A stretch of 64,000 bases of DNA from Lysinibacter cavernae (GTDB lineage Bacteria > Actinomycetota > Actinomycetes > Actinomycetales > Microbacteriaceae): positions 62,001-126,000 of the forward strand of contig NZ_JAAMOX010000002.1 in the NCBI RefSeq assembly GCF_011758565.1. Direction: 5' to 3'. The translations under genes were made by a program, and so were the position numbers. Shown piece after piece: positions 34,981 to 44,500 of this stretch (its first letter is position 1; every line of letters begins with the position of its first letter). Under the pieces are notes generated by a model. That model was given only the letters and a program-made list of their open reading frames with translations. It made no database searches and was not told the DNA's origin.

Positions 34981-37900
34981 ACGCTGGTCGAGCTCCCTGC
35001 CGTTTGGCGTTTGGTACGTCGCCGATTTATGGCAAGCACGGCGAGCCCGGAGGCAAGCAGCAGCAGCGAAACGCCGATAACGTTATCTGCCGCTCCCGTC
35101 ACGGCTAACCACTGCGATGGCGTACCCGTTTGGTCGGCTGCGCCGTCACCGCGGTTGCCACCGTCCGCTTCAGCTGTCGGGCCGGTTGTCGTTCCATCGC
35201 CGGTCTCGGGCGCTTTCGGCTCAACCGCTGGCTCAACCGTCACCGTGTAGACCACAACGGTGCGTTGGCCGAGCGCGTCTCGGATCTCAACCGAGAACGT
35301 GTCCTCGCCGTCGAATCCGGCTACCGGGTGGTAGGTGATGGTGCCGTCTTCGACGGAGACCGTTCCGTTCGATGGCTCGGCAACAACGCTTTGAGCGTCG
35401 AGCTCAACCAGCCGAGTGCCGGCGGCTTCACCGATGGGGTCAAACAGTACGCTCTCAACCCCGTTGGCCACGGTCAGGTGACGATCAATCCCGACTGGCG
35501 CTTTGATAACGGTGAAAATAATCTCGCCCGTCGCGGAGTTGCCTCGTCCGTCAGTCACGACGTACGTTGCGGTGTCGGAGTACTCGGTTTCCCCTTCAGC
35601 CCAGGGGTAGGCGGCATCCGGCGCATAGAGCACGTTACCGTTGGTGACGGTCACCACACCGTTTCCGCCGGCCGTAGTTGAGGAAAGAACGAGCCCTTCG
35701 CCAGCATCGTTCGCCACAGGGTCTACTTCAGTTGACCAGCTGTGCGCGACAACAAAGTTGTCGGAGACCGGCATGTTGGACGCAAACACCGTAATCGTGT
35801 GTGTCACGGTTGTCTGCTGCCCGTAGATGTCGGTGTAGGTGATGTTAATAAAGTGCTCGCCAGGCTCGACCGTGCCGGGCTCAAACGTCACCGAGCCGTC
35901 GTCCGCCACAGTGACGGTCCCACCCGTTGGCTGGTCGGTGACGGTTACCCCGCCTTCCGCGAGCGCTCCTGGGTTCAGTACCTCGTTGGGAAGCTGAAGC
36001 GAGTCGCCGGTGCCAACCTCGAGCGCGTCCGTTGGACCGGTAAATACGGGCGCGCGAACGACGGTAACGGTGACCGCTGCGGTTGCCGTCTCACCAAACT
36101 CGTCCACGACCGAATATCCGAGTGTCACGTCCAGCGTGGCTTCACCGTCGATCCAGGCATACGCCGAGGGATCAACAACAAGGCCGCCGCTCGCTGACAC
36201 AACCGAGACGTCTGGGTTGTTGGATGTTGGTGTTCCGTCAAGCTCAAGCCCTGAACCGCTGTCGTTTGCGATCACGTCGAGAGCGGTGGATGCCGTTGCC
36301 GGCACTGTTGCGGTGTCATCGACCGCAACGGGTGCAGCGTTCACGGTGACCACGACGCGAGCGGTCGCCGCAACACCTTCAAAGTTGGTGACCGTGTAGG
36401 TGATTATTTGTTCGTAGGTCGAAGCCCCAGAAAACTCCGCCGGCCAATCGGTCGCTGCCGTATAGCTCACCAGCCCGTCGGCATCGATGGTCGCTGAGCC
36501 GTAGGTCGGCTGACTCGAAAGCGCCGCAGTCGTTTCGGTCCCTACGATGCCGGGCCACGACCAGGTGTCGTTTTCCTTGGCATCAACGGTCTGCGTTTTG
36601 CCCTGCGTAACGCGAAGCACGTCGTCAACCACAACTGGCGCGGCAATAGCCTTCTGGAAGAGCAGGTCAACGTCCTCAATCACGACGCCGAGTTCGGCCG
36701 TGACAACAGAGGGAACCTTCCAGGCCCAACCCTTTGCCACAATTGACGCGATGTAGTCGCCAGGGATCATGGCCGGGATCTTGTATGAGCCATCGGCCGC
36801 GATATCAATGAGGTAGGTTTCAACTTCGCCGGTCAACCGGAGCTTGGCAGTGCCAGAGGCAAACACCGGGTCTGTTCCTTCGGTAAGGATGCTGTCAAAG
36901 TTGGTATCCTCATACACCGTTCCGGCGAGCGAGCCAGCGCTCGACTGCAGCGTGACCTTCGAAGCGGCGACGACTCGCTTGATGGTGTTGGCATCACCGC
37001 CGATGGCCTCGGTTTTTCCGTACATATCGTTTTCGAGCACGCCGCCAAGCGCGAGTCCCTCCGCTTTGAGCGTGATGGTTGCCGTGCCGGTGTAGCCAGG
37101 CTTAATCTTCTCGTCGGTTACAAAACGAATGGCCGTGGCAGTTGACGGGATCGTTCCTGTTTTCCATTCGATTCCGGTGGCCCCGTCGCTGTTATCGTTC
37201 TTGGCAAGCTCAATCGCAGCGTCCTCGGACTTCATGGTTGTGTACTGCACCGCAACACCGCCCATGACCGTGTCGTTGCCAGTTTCGGCAGCTGCCGTAA
37301 TCACGGTGAAGCCAGACGCGGGGAGCCCTGAGGTGCCGCGTGCGTCGCCGTTGTACGGCAGCAGGTCTACAAATGTCCCTCGGCCAACCTCGTCGGATGT
37401 TCCGTTGCCCCAGGTCAGGGTGTATTTCATCTCCTCATCTGGGTCAACTTGGCCGGGGATACGGGTAACAGCAGACTTGCTCGCGGCAAACGACGCAACG
37501 CCGTTCACCGTGATGGACGCGAACTCGGTTCGGTCCTGCGCCTTGGCCGTGCTCACCAGGTTTGTTGCGTTCTCGAACGATTCGGCAGATCTATCGCTCG
37601 GCGAAGAGATGACAATCGTCGCGGTATGCACGGTTCCTGACGGGGTCAGCACCGAGTGGTTCACCGGAATCGCAATGATGTCTGCGGGTGTCGCGTGCCC
37701 TTGATACGGCGACGGCCCGATCGCGCCTGTTGGGGCATCCAAATCGCCGAGGTTATAGGTAATGGTCGCTGGGGCTCCATCATCCTCAGTACAGGCGATG
37801 TTGTCAGAGCCAACATTCGCCTCCGTGTGGGTGACGTATCCCGGATGCGTCGTGACGGCAGACCACACGGGCTCCGCACACGTCGAGCTCAGCGCGACCG

Positions 37901-39827
37901 TGACCTTCACGTCTCTGGCCGTTGTCTTCGAACCGGCAACAGGACCGATCACAACGGGCTTGACTGAGAGCGTCTGTACCTCGCCAGGAGATGTGGCCGA
38001 GTGGCTCCAGGAAGACTCGGTGCGCACGAGTGCCTCGGCGGCCTGAACTGACCCGCCCCTCATGCTCTGGCCTAGGCCGGTGAACGTCGATTTCACCCTT
38101 GGCTGCTCGTCTGAGCCGTATTGCCAAAACCACGGCATCGGGGTGCCAGGGCTGAGGGCGGCGGAGGCGGCAGATACCGAACGCATGAGCGGCAGGTTCA
38201 ACCCGATTGTCGTGTTTGGCACCAGTTCGTTGAGGTACACCACCCGAACGGCTGAGACTGAGTTCAGGCCACCAGGAAGTGCGGCGGGATGTGTCACCCA
38301 GTTCATGGCGGATGGCTCCGCGTCTCGCCGAGCAGCATCGTTCGCAAATGTGGTATCGCTGTATTCGATCACCCGGTGAGCGTCAGGCACCACCGTGCCG
38401 GACCCAGTGGTGTAAAACCCGTCAGGCTTACCGCTCGCCACAAAACGAGCCGTCGCGTTGCCCGTGAGGGTCAGAACGGCCGGGTCGAACGTCACCATGC
38501 CCCAGGTGTTATGCGATGGCGCGCCAGCCGTGGTGTCGTTGTAGACCCCGTTAAAGCTCACAAACGGCTGCCCAGCGACGACTGACTCGTTGCCGGTGGT
38601 AAACCCGTGGTTGTCGCCATAGATCGTATCGGCGCTATTTGATGCCCGTGTCGAGGTCATCGTGCCGACCAGGACGACCTTATCCGTGCGCAAGATGCTC
38701 GTCCCGTAGCAGGCAAGCTGAGAGAAGTAGTAGTCCGTTGCGCTACACGTTGGCGAATCCGCACCGTAGCCAGGCGCGTATCCATCTCCAAAGTTCGACG
38801 CGCCGCTGAGGCTGACCGGATCAAACGAGGTGACCTTTCCAATGACTGGCGTGCTCACGTTGACCGGAATAACGGGGTCAAAGGGAACCCAGTAGGTAAA
38901 CCCGACAACACCGAGCGTCGCAAACGAGGCAGGTTGCGCCGCAGTAGTTGATGCGTTGAGGAAGTTCGTTTGCTGATTACGCACGGTCATCTTGAACGGA
39001 GTACCAGGCCCAGCAGGCTGGGTCGCACTCACCGTGCCACCACCAAGACCTGAGACGTTTGCCATCGATCCGGCAAGTTCGGCGTACGGGGGAACCTCAA
39101 CCTCAAAGCTAAATTCCGAGGCGAGCGCCTCGTACCCCTTGTAGTTTCCCGAGGCAGGCTTCGTCGCTCCGGTGTAGACATACACAATGTTCTGCATGCC
39201 CTCTTTGCCGTTGCGAACCACAGGCATGACGGGATTATTGACGTAGAGACGCATTTCGGTTTTCGGCGTCGCCGACACCCTCAGGGCCGGAGCGGTACCC
39301 GTTTTTGCGCCGGCAGTGATCGTTGGGGCAACCGTGGCACCGTTGCCAACAGAGCCAATCCACGCGCGAAGTTTAAATGATTCAACGAGCGTTGTGGCCG
39401 TGTAGTCACACGTCAGCGTCCGCTTGTCTGTGCTGAGCTTGCCACCGGTCGGGCCGGTGCACACGGAGCTAGCCGCGGCAGTCGCGTCCCAGACCATCCC
39501 GTCTGGCATCGTTGAGGTAAACACCGTCGAGCCTGCCCTCGCAAACGAAACGGCCACAAGGTACTCAACCTGATCGTTTGCCCGAACGACACCGTTATTT
39601 GGCCCGCTATCGTGGCCAGGAAGATCATCGGCGTCAAAGCCGTCAGTTCCGTCAAAGTTGATCGAGATGCCAATATCGCTCACCTCGCCGACCTCCGCGG
39701 AGGCAGGCTGGATGCCAAAGGTCAGGCCAGACCCAATCACGGCCAACGCGCTAGCAACGGCAAGCGCCGGTGTCATACGACGAAGTCCGCGCGGACTCGC
39801 GGTCGTCGCCAATTCCCTATTTTTCAC
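34977..39827 (-). CDS. Cassette 2 surface protein: secreted, LAVTG cell-wall anchored, Ig/cadherin-like repeats
   Basis: A 1,616-residue paralogue of the cassette 1 surface protein with the same order: signal peptide ending PASA (about residue 50), unknown N-terminal region with SNFGDGYAPG and PWFWQYGSDE, DUF11-like segment near 800-960, SdrD-B-like domain near 974 (YEDTNFDS), five Ig/cadherin-like repeats, Gly/Thr linker, LAVTG near 1575, membrane helix and basic tail. The frame is open 58 codons upstream, but GTG 39827 is preceded by TTTGGGGGA and lines up with the paralogues. An ECF-type promoter candidate lies about 115 bases upstream. It is probably an adhesive fibril or stalk protein. 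Confidence 0.85.
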   Translation of the reverse strand: MKNRELATTASPRGLRRMTPALAVASALAVIGSGLTFGIQPASAEVGEVSDIGISINFDGTDGFDADDLPGHDSGPNNGVVRANDQVEYLVAVSFARAGSTVFTSTMPDGMVWDATAAASSVCTGPTGGKLSTDKRTLTCDYTATTLVESFKLRAWIGSVGNGATVAPTITAGAKTGTAPALRVSATPKTEMRLYVNNPVMPVVRNGKEGMQNIVYVYTGATKPASGNYKGYEALASEFSFEVEVPPYAELAGSMANVSGLGGGTVSATQPAGPGTPFKMTVRNQQTNFLNASTTAAQPASFATLGVVGFTYWVPFDPVIPVNVSTPVIGKVTSFDPVSLSGASNFGDGYAPGYGADSPTCSATDYYFSQLACYGTSILRTDKVVLVGTMTSTRASNSADTIYGDNHGFTTGNESVVAGQPFVSFNGVYNDTTAGAPSHNTWGMVTFDPAVLTLTGNATARFVASGKPDGFYTTGSGTVVPDAHRVIEYSDTTFANDAARRDAEPSAMNWVTHPAALPGGLNSVSAVRVVYLNELVPNTTIGLNLPLMRSVSAASAALSPGTPMPWFWQYGSDEQPRVKSTFTGLGQSMRGGSVQAAEALVRTESSWSHSATSPGEVQTLSVKPVVIGPVAGSKTTARDVKVTVALSSTCAEPVWSAVTTHPGYVTHTEANVGSDNIACTEDDGAPATITYNLGDLDAPTGAIGPSPYQGHATPADIIAIPVNHSVLTPSGTVHTATIVISSPSDRSAESFENATNLVSTAKAQDRTEFASITVNGVASFAASKSAVTRIPGQVDPDEEMKYTLTWGNGTSDEVGRGTFVDLLPYNGDARGTSGLPASGFTVITAAAETGNDTVMGGVAVQYTTMKSEDAAIELAKNDNSDGATGIEWKTGTIPSTATAIRFVTDEKIKPGYTGTATITLKAEGLALGGVLENDMYGKTEAIGGDANTIKRVVAASKVTLQSSAGSLAGTVYEDTNFDSILTEGTDPVFASGTAKLRLTGEVETYLIDIAADGSYKIPAMIPGDYIASIVAKGWAWKVPSVVTAELGVVIEDVDLLFQKAIAAPVVVDDVLRVTQGKTQTVDAKENDTWSWPGIVGTETTAALSSQPTYGSATIDADGLVSYTAATDWPAEFSGASTYEQIITYTVTNFEGVAATARVVVTVNAAPVAVDDTATVPATASTALDVIANDSGSGLELDGTPTSNNPDVSVVSASGGLVVDPSAYAWIDGEATLDVTLGYSVVDEFGETATAAVTVTVVRAPVFTGPTDALEVGTGDSLQLPNEVLNPGALAEGGVTVTDQPTGGTVTVADDGSVTFEPGTVEPGEHFINITYTDIYGQQTTVTHTITVFASNMPVSDNFVVAHSWSTEVDPVANDAGEGLVLSSTTAGGNGVVTVTNGNVLYAPDAAYPWAEGETEYSDTATYVVTDGRGNSATGEIIFTVIKAPVGIDRHLTVANGVESVLFDPIGEAAGTRLVELDAQSVVAEPSNGTVSVEDGTITYHPVAGFDGEDTFSVEIRDALGQRTVVVYTVTVEPAVEPKAPETGDGTTTGPTAEADGGNRGDGAADQTGTPSQWLAVTGAADNVIGVSLLLLASGLAVLAINRRRTKRQTAGSSTSV

Positions 39828-39848
39828 AGAAGTATCCCCCAAAGATGA

Positions 39849-39906
39849 GTTCAGTGAACACGCGGATGTCCCCACGTGCGACCGGCCAAATGCTCGATCA
39901 CTGAAC
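39849..39906. repeat. Inverted repeat in the leader of the cassette 2 surface-protein gene
   Basis: Nine-base arms GTTCAGTGA (39849-39857) and TCACTGAAC (39898-39906) are separated by 40 bases and lie between the candidate promoter and the ribosome site. They could fold into a long leader hairpin or form a binding site. Confidence 0.4.
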
Positions 39907-39940
39907 AGAGACTGAAGGTTGGTGAAAAACCTTTCACTCA

Positions 39941-39967
39941 AACGACAACATTTTTCTCGCGGTTTCC
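39941..39967 (-). promoter_or_regulatory. ECF-type promoter candidate upstream of cassette 2
   Basis: On the minus strand GGAAAC (39967-39962) and CGTT (39944-39941) are separated by 17 bases, matching the common ECF promoter pattern (GGAAC-type -35 and CGT-type -10). Transcription would start about 105 bases before the GTG of the surface-protein gene. A self-controlled cassette is the natural reading. No equally good pair was found ahead of cassettes 1 and 3; cassette 1 has only a GGGAAAC box. Confidence 0.45.
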
Positions 39968-40003
39968 CAACATGCGAGATTGCTGTTCGCGAGTCCCCCA
40001 AAT

Positions 40004-40031
40004 GTTGCTGCGCCCGTCAGTGCGCAGCAAC
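40004..40031 (-). terminator. Hairpin downstream of the cassette 3 regulator gene
   Basis: Perfect ten-base arms GTTGCTGCGC (40004-40013) and GCGCAGCAAC (40022-40031) with an eight-base loop lie 15 bases after the cassette 3 regulator stop and upstream of the cassette 2 promoter. There is no T-run, as is common for actinobacterial terminators. It would separate transcription of the two cassettes. Confidence 0.55.
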
Positions 40032-40045
40032 ACGATCCCACCCGG

Positions 40046-41539
40046 TCACCCTTCCGAAGGCGTCGGTGACGAATCTAATAATTGGGAGGTCACTGCAAAT
40101 TCAAAGCCGGCGGTCGGCGAGACGTCCGTAGCAACTCGAATCGAATAAGCTGCCGCTTTTGCCGCCTGCGCAACGTGGGAGTTGGTAACCGAATCGAGCA
40201 TGACCAGGTAGCCACCCTCGCGCGCGATATCGACGAAGCAGCTCCCTCCCCCGGTCATCGTCTGTTCGAAGAAGGCCATCTCATTGCCTGTTGCCTGCTG
40301 AAAGTACACCCGACACAGTCCGCTCTCTGTTGGAACCTCTACGAGCAGCTGCCTGCCAACGCGCACGCCAGTATCCAAAGCACTGCCAGCTTCACGCTCG
40401 ACGAGAGGGCCGGCGGATGAAAACGATTCGCCGCTCACCTCGCCGGAGTTCTCCATTGCGGCGGTCGGCTCAATCGTCTGCACGGGACGCGATGTGTCAG
40501 CCGCAAGCGGCTCGCGTGGTTGGGCCTCGCCAGCTGAGCCGGCTGCGCCAAATACAAACAGCGCGGTGATCCCCGCGGCGACCGCAAGACCTGCGGCGCC
40601 AAGAGCGGCCTTCGCCACAAGCGAGGTCGTGATCCCCGCGATATGTGGGGATGCCGCCGGCATCAACGCTGACGTTGCACCCGCGGTGGCCACATCTCGG
40701 ATGCCGTCGGAGATCCCAAAGACCAGCCCAGGCACGCAGGCCGCAACAACGCCAAGCAGGCGAGCTTTGACGTTCTCAATCTCGGTGAGGGCACGCGAAC
40801 ACGATGAACATCCAGCCAGATGTTGTTCAACCGTCGCTGCCTCATTCAGGGAAAGGGCATCGCTCGAGGTTTCGAGGTACTCAGCATAGGCGGGGAGCCT
40901 CTTTGAGTATGGAAGGCAGCCTGGCCTTGCGTTCTCAGCGGCAAGTGCGTTGAGGTACTCGATTCGGAACCCTTTCCGCGCCCTGTTATGAAGCGCTGAG
41001 GTGGAATTTGGGTTCAGCCCAAGCACCTCGGCCGTTTCTGCGGTGCTTAGCCCCTGCACCTCTCGGTACCAGACAACCTCCTGCCACCGTTGCGGGAGGC
41101 GGTTAAACGCGTCAACAACCGCCACCTGCGCGGCGGAATCCAGGGAGGACTCCACCCGCTCATTGCTCAAGAACTCAAGCACATCTGGTTCAACGGCGAC
41201 CGTTCGCGCGCCGCTCTCACTGTTCCGGATGGCCACGCTTTTCATGGCTGTCACCAGGTACCACCACAGCGAGACGGACGGTCCCTTGCCATTGTTGATC
41301 GCCTGGATGACCCGCGCAAACGCCTCCGCAACGATGTCCTCGGCTTCTGCGTTGCTCGCGGCATACTGACGCGCGGTGTTCAGCGCTGCCGAATAGTGCC
41401 GCGAGTACAGGCTCTTCATCGCGTCGGCGTCACCTGCCCGGTAAGCGGCAAGAAGGGTCCCGTCGTCATCTGGAAGGGAACGGCTGGCAGCGGCTCCCTC
41501 CCCGGCAACGTCGTGTGGATGCTTGGCGCTATGAGACAC
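40046..41539 (-). CDS. Cassette 3 regulator: ECF sigma factor fused to zinc-finger anti-sigma, membrane helix and outside sensor domain
   Basis: A 497-residue member of the same trio. Sigma region 2 is at about 28-104 and region 4 at about 146-195 (LPQRWQEVVWYR, then LGLNPNSTSALHNRARK). The zinc ligands are Cys208, His240, Cys244 and Cys247. A weakly hydrophobic stretch near 258-275 is followed by the membrane helix at about 310-332 and the outside domain (about 396-485) with Cys409 and Cys434. Its start overlaps the surface-protein gene by 11 bases rather than the 4 of the other two. The conserved FFEQ or YFEQ motif between the cysteines marks the outside domain. Confidence 0.85.
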   Translation of the reverse strand: MSHSAKHPHDVAGEGAAASRSLPDDDGTLLAAYRAGDADAMKSLYSRHYSAALNTARQYAASNAEAEDIVAEAFARVIQAINNGKGPSVSLWWYLVTAMKSVAIRNSESGARTVAVEPDVLEFLSNERVESSLDSAAQVAVVDAFNRLPQRWQEVVWYREVQGLSTAETAEVLGLNPNSTSALHNRARKGFRIEYLNALAAENARPGCLPYSKRLPAYAEYLETSSDALSLNEAATVEQHLAGCSSCSRALTEIENVKARLLGVVAACVPGLVFGISDGIRDVATAGATSALMPAASPHIAGITTSLVAKAALGAAGLAVAAGITALFVFGAAGSAGEAQPREPLAADTSRPVQTIEPTAAMENSGEVSGESFSSAGPLVEREAGSALDTGVRVGRQLLVEVPTESGLCRVYFQQATGNEMAFFEQTMTGGGSCFVDIAREGGYLVMLDSVTNSHVAQAAKAAAYSIRVATDVSPTAGFEFAVTSQLLDSSPTPSEG

Positions 41540-44500
41540 GATCCGCCTCGGCCCGCCGCAGGCGCTGTTGTGCTACCAGGGAGAGGCCTAACATCATGGC
41601 AAAAGCCAAAGCCGTCACCGTCCATCCCGAGGTTGCTCCGGTTCCAGTCACCGCAAGACCACGAGCCCCCGCGTCACGAGATCCGCTTGTCTCCGGGTCC
41701 GTCAGCCGGTCGGACGGGTTTTCCGTTACTGGCCCACCCGGTTGAGGCTTCGCAGATTCCCCACCCGTCCCCGGAGCTGTTGGTGCTGGGGCATCCGCAG
41801 CAAGAACGGTCACCGTGTAGCGAACCTCAGTCGTTTGCCCAACCACGTCGGTCATACGCACCACAAAGGTGTCGTCACCAACAAACCCAGGTGTTGGAAC
41901 GTAGTGCACAACGCCCCCAAGGATCTCGACCACTCCGTGTGCTGGGTCAGCCACGATGTCGCTGTCGGCCAGCGGCACGATGCCGGTTCCCGTTGCTTCT
42001 CCGATCGGATCAAAGATCACCTTCTCAAATTCAGGCTCAACGGTAAGGTGGCGATCAACGCCTGAGGGCGGTCGGATTACGGTGACCACAACGGTCACTG
42101 TCTCGCGTTTGCCGTGCGCATCCTCAACGACGTAGCTCAGCGTCTCGGCGTAGCTCAGTTCGCTTTCTGCCCACTGGTAGGTCCCGAACGGCGTGTACTC
42201 AAGCGAGCCATTCACGATGGTTACCGAGCCAGCGTTGGCTGCCGTCGCGGGGTCTATTGTCCATGACGAACCTGCGTCAACGAGTTGAAGCGCATCGCCG
42301 CGATCATTGACCAGCACGTTGAGGGTTGACGCTGTGTCCGAGCGAACTGTGGCCTCGTCGGCAACTCCGGCAAGGGCCTCGTACACCGTTACGGTAAACG
42401 TGTGAGTCGTGGTCTGGCCAAGATTATCGGTGTAGTCAACCGTGAAAGTATGCTCACCAACGCCGGCTGTCCCAGGGACAAATGTGATTGATCCATCGTC
42501 GCCGACCACTACCGTCGAACCCTTCGGCTTCGAAGCCACCGCCACGCCACCTGCTTCGAGCACATCGGGGTTCAGCACCGCAGGAGAGAAGGTCGCAGTA
42601 CCGTCGGATGCGATTGTCAGGTTGCTCTGCCCAGTTACCACGGGCGCGCGCTGAACGGTCACCGTCACTGTCGCCGACGAGCGCTGCCCAAAGGCATCCT
42701 CGATGGTGTAGTCGATGGCTGTCTCGTAGGTCTTCTCGCCAACGGCCCAGGTATGTGTCGGGATGACCGACACCGTGCCGTCAACAATGCTGGCCGTCGC
42801 ATCTCCAGCTGTGGCAACAGAACCGGGAACTATGGCAATGCTGTTTCCAGCATCGTTGCTCAGCACGTTGAGAGTTGTTGGCTTCCCATCGCGCACCGTT
42901 GCGCTGTCATTCGCCGCAACCGGCGACGGATAGACCGTCACCGTGACCGTCGCAGAGGCGGTTCCACCGGCCGCGTTCGTAACAACATACGTGATGGTGT
43001 CCTGATAGCTTTCGGCGCCGTCGTGTTCGGTTGGCCAAACAGTGGATGCCGTGTAGCTGAGCGTTCCGTCGGTCGTCAGCGTTGCCGTTCCATAGGTCGC
43101 CTCGCCACCTACGGCAATAACGGCGGCGGTCTGAGCCGCGGGTGCAGTGGCGTTTGGCCACGTGTCGTTCTTCTTCACGTTGACGGTCACCGACTGTCCA
43201 GCTGAGGTGCTTGCGGTGTCGGCTACCGCGGTCGGCACGGCTACGGCCTCTTGAAAGAGCAGGTTTTCAGCCACACGAATATCGCCGATTGCGATGCTGA
43301 TTGGGTTGGGAAGCACAAGCGCCCACCCCTGACCGTCTGTGAGCGTCGCGGCATAGTCGCCACCGGGGATAATGCCGAAGTCGTAGGTTCCGTTCGCAGC
43401 TATATCGGTTGTAAAACTGCCAAACTCGTTCGAGATCGTCAGGGTCTGTGAGCCCGACGCCCAGGTCGTGTCAGCATCCGAAACGGTTCCCGAGAAATCG
43501 TTATCCCGATACACGGTTCCAGCGAGAGAGGCCGCCGATGATCGCAGCGTCAGCTCGGCCGCGCCAACGATCGTTTTTACGGTGTTTGGATCACCATTCA
43601 CCTCGGTCGTTTTTCCGTAGAAGTCGTTCTTCAGCACACCGCCAACCCCGAGTCCGTCAACCGATACGGTGATCGTCGCACTCCCGGCAAATCCAGGGTC
43701 AATTTCCTGTTCGGTCACAAACCGCAGTGCGGTTGCCGAGCTCGTGACGGTGCCGGTCTTCCAGTTGACGCCCTCGTGCCCGTCGGAGTTTCCCTCCCGA
43801 ATAAGCGCGGCGGCAACATCAGCCGACGGGTCCGTCGTGTACTCAACGCTCACGCCACCCATCACGTCGGTATTGCTGGTTGACGCTGCTGCTGTAATAA
43901 CGGTAAAGCCGCCGTCCGGCATTCCAGAGGTTCCTCGGCTGTCGCCGTTATAGGGAAGCAAATCGACAAATGTGCCCCTGCCAACCTTGTCAGACGTTCC
44001 GTTCCCCCAGTTGATTGTGTAGCTGAACTCCTCGTGAGGATTTGCGAAGCCTTCGTGCTGTGTCACAGCGGTTTTCCCACCGGAGAACGATGCGACGCCC
44101 TGCACCATGATGGACGCAAACTCAGTACGGTCCTGCGAGATCGCGTTGGCCGTCAGGTTGGTCTTCCCCTCATACGATTCAATAGATGAATCGTTGGAGG
44201 CCGAGGCAACAATTGTGGCCTTATACGTTGTGCCTGATGGGGTCAGCGGTGAAAACGCAACGGGAATCGAGATGGGTTGCAGCGGGGAGGCGTGCCCCTG
44301 AATGGGCAGCGGCCCGATCGGGCCAGCAGGGGCAACGATATCTCCGAGCGCAAACACGACCTGTGCCGGGCTTCCGTCATCTGAGGTACAGGCGATGCCG
44401 TCTGGCCCGAAGTCGGCGGGGGTATGCGATTTGTACCCGTCCATGAGCTTCACCGCGCTCCACACTGGTTCGGTACACACGGAATCGAGAGTGACCTTCA

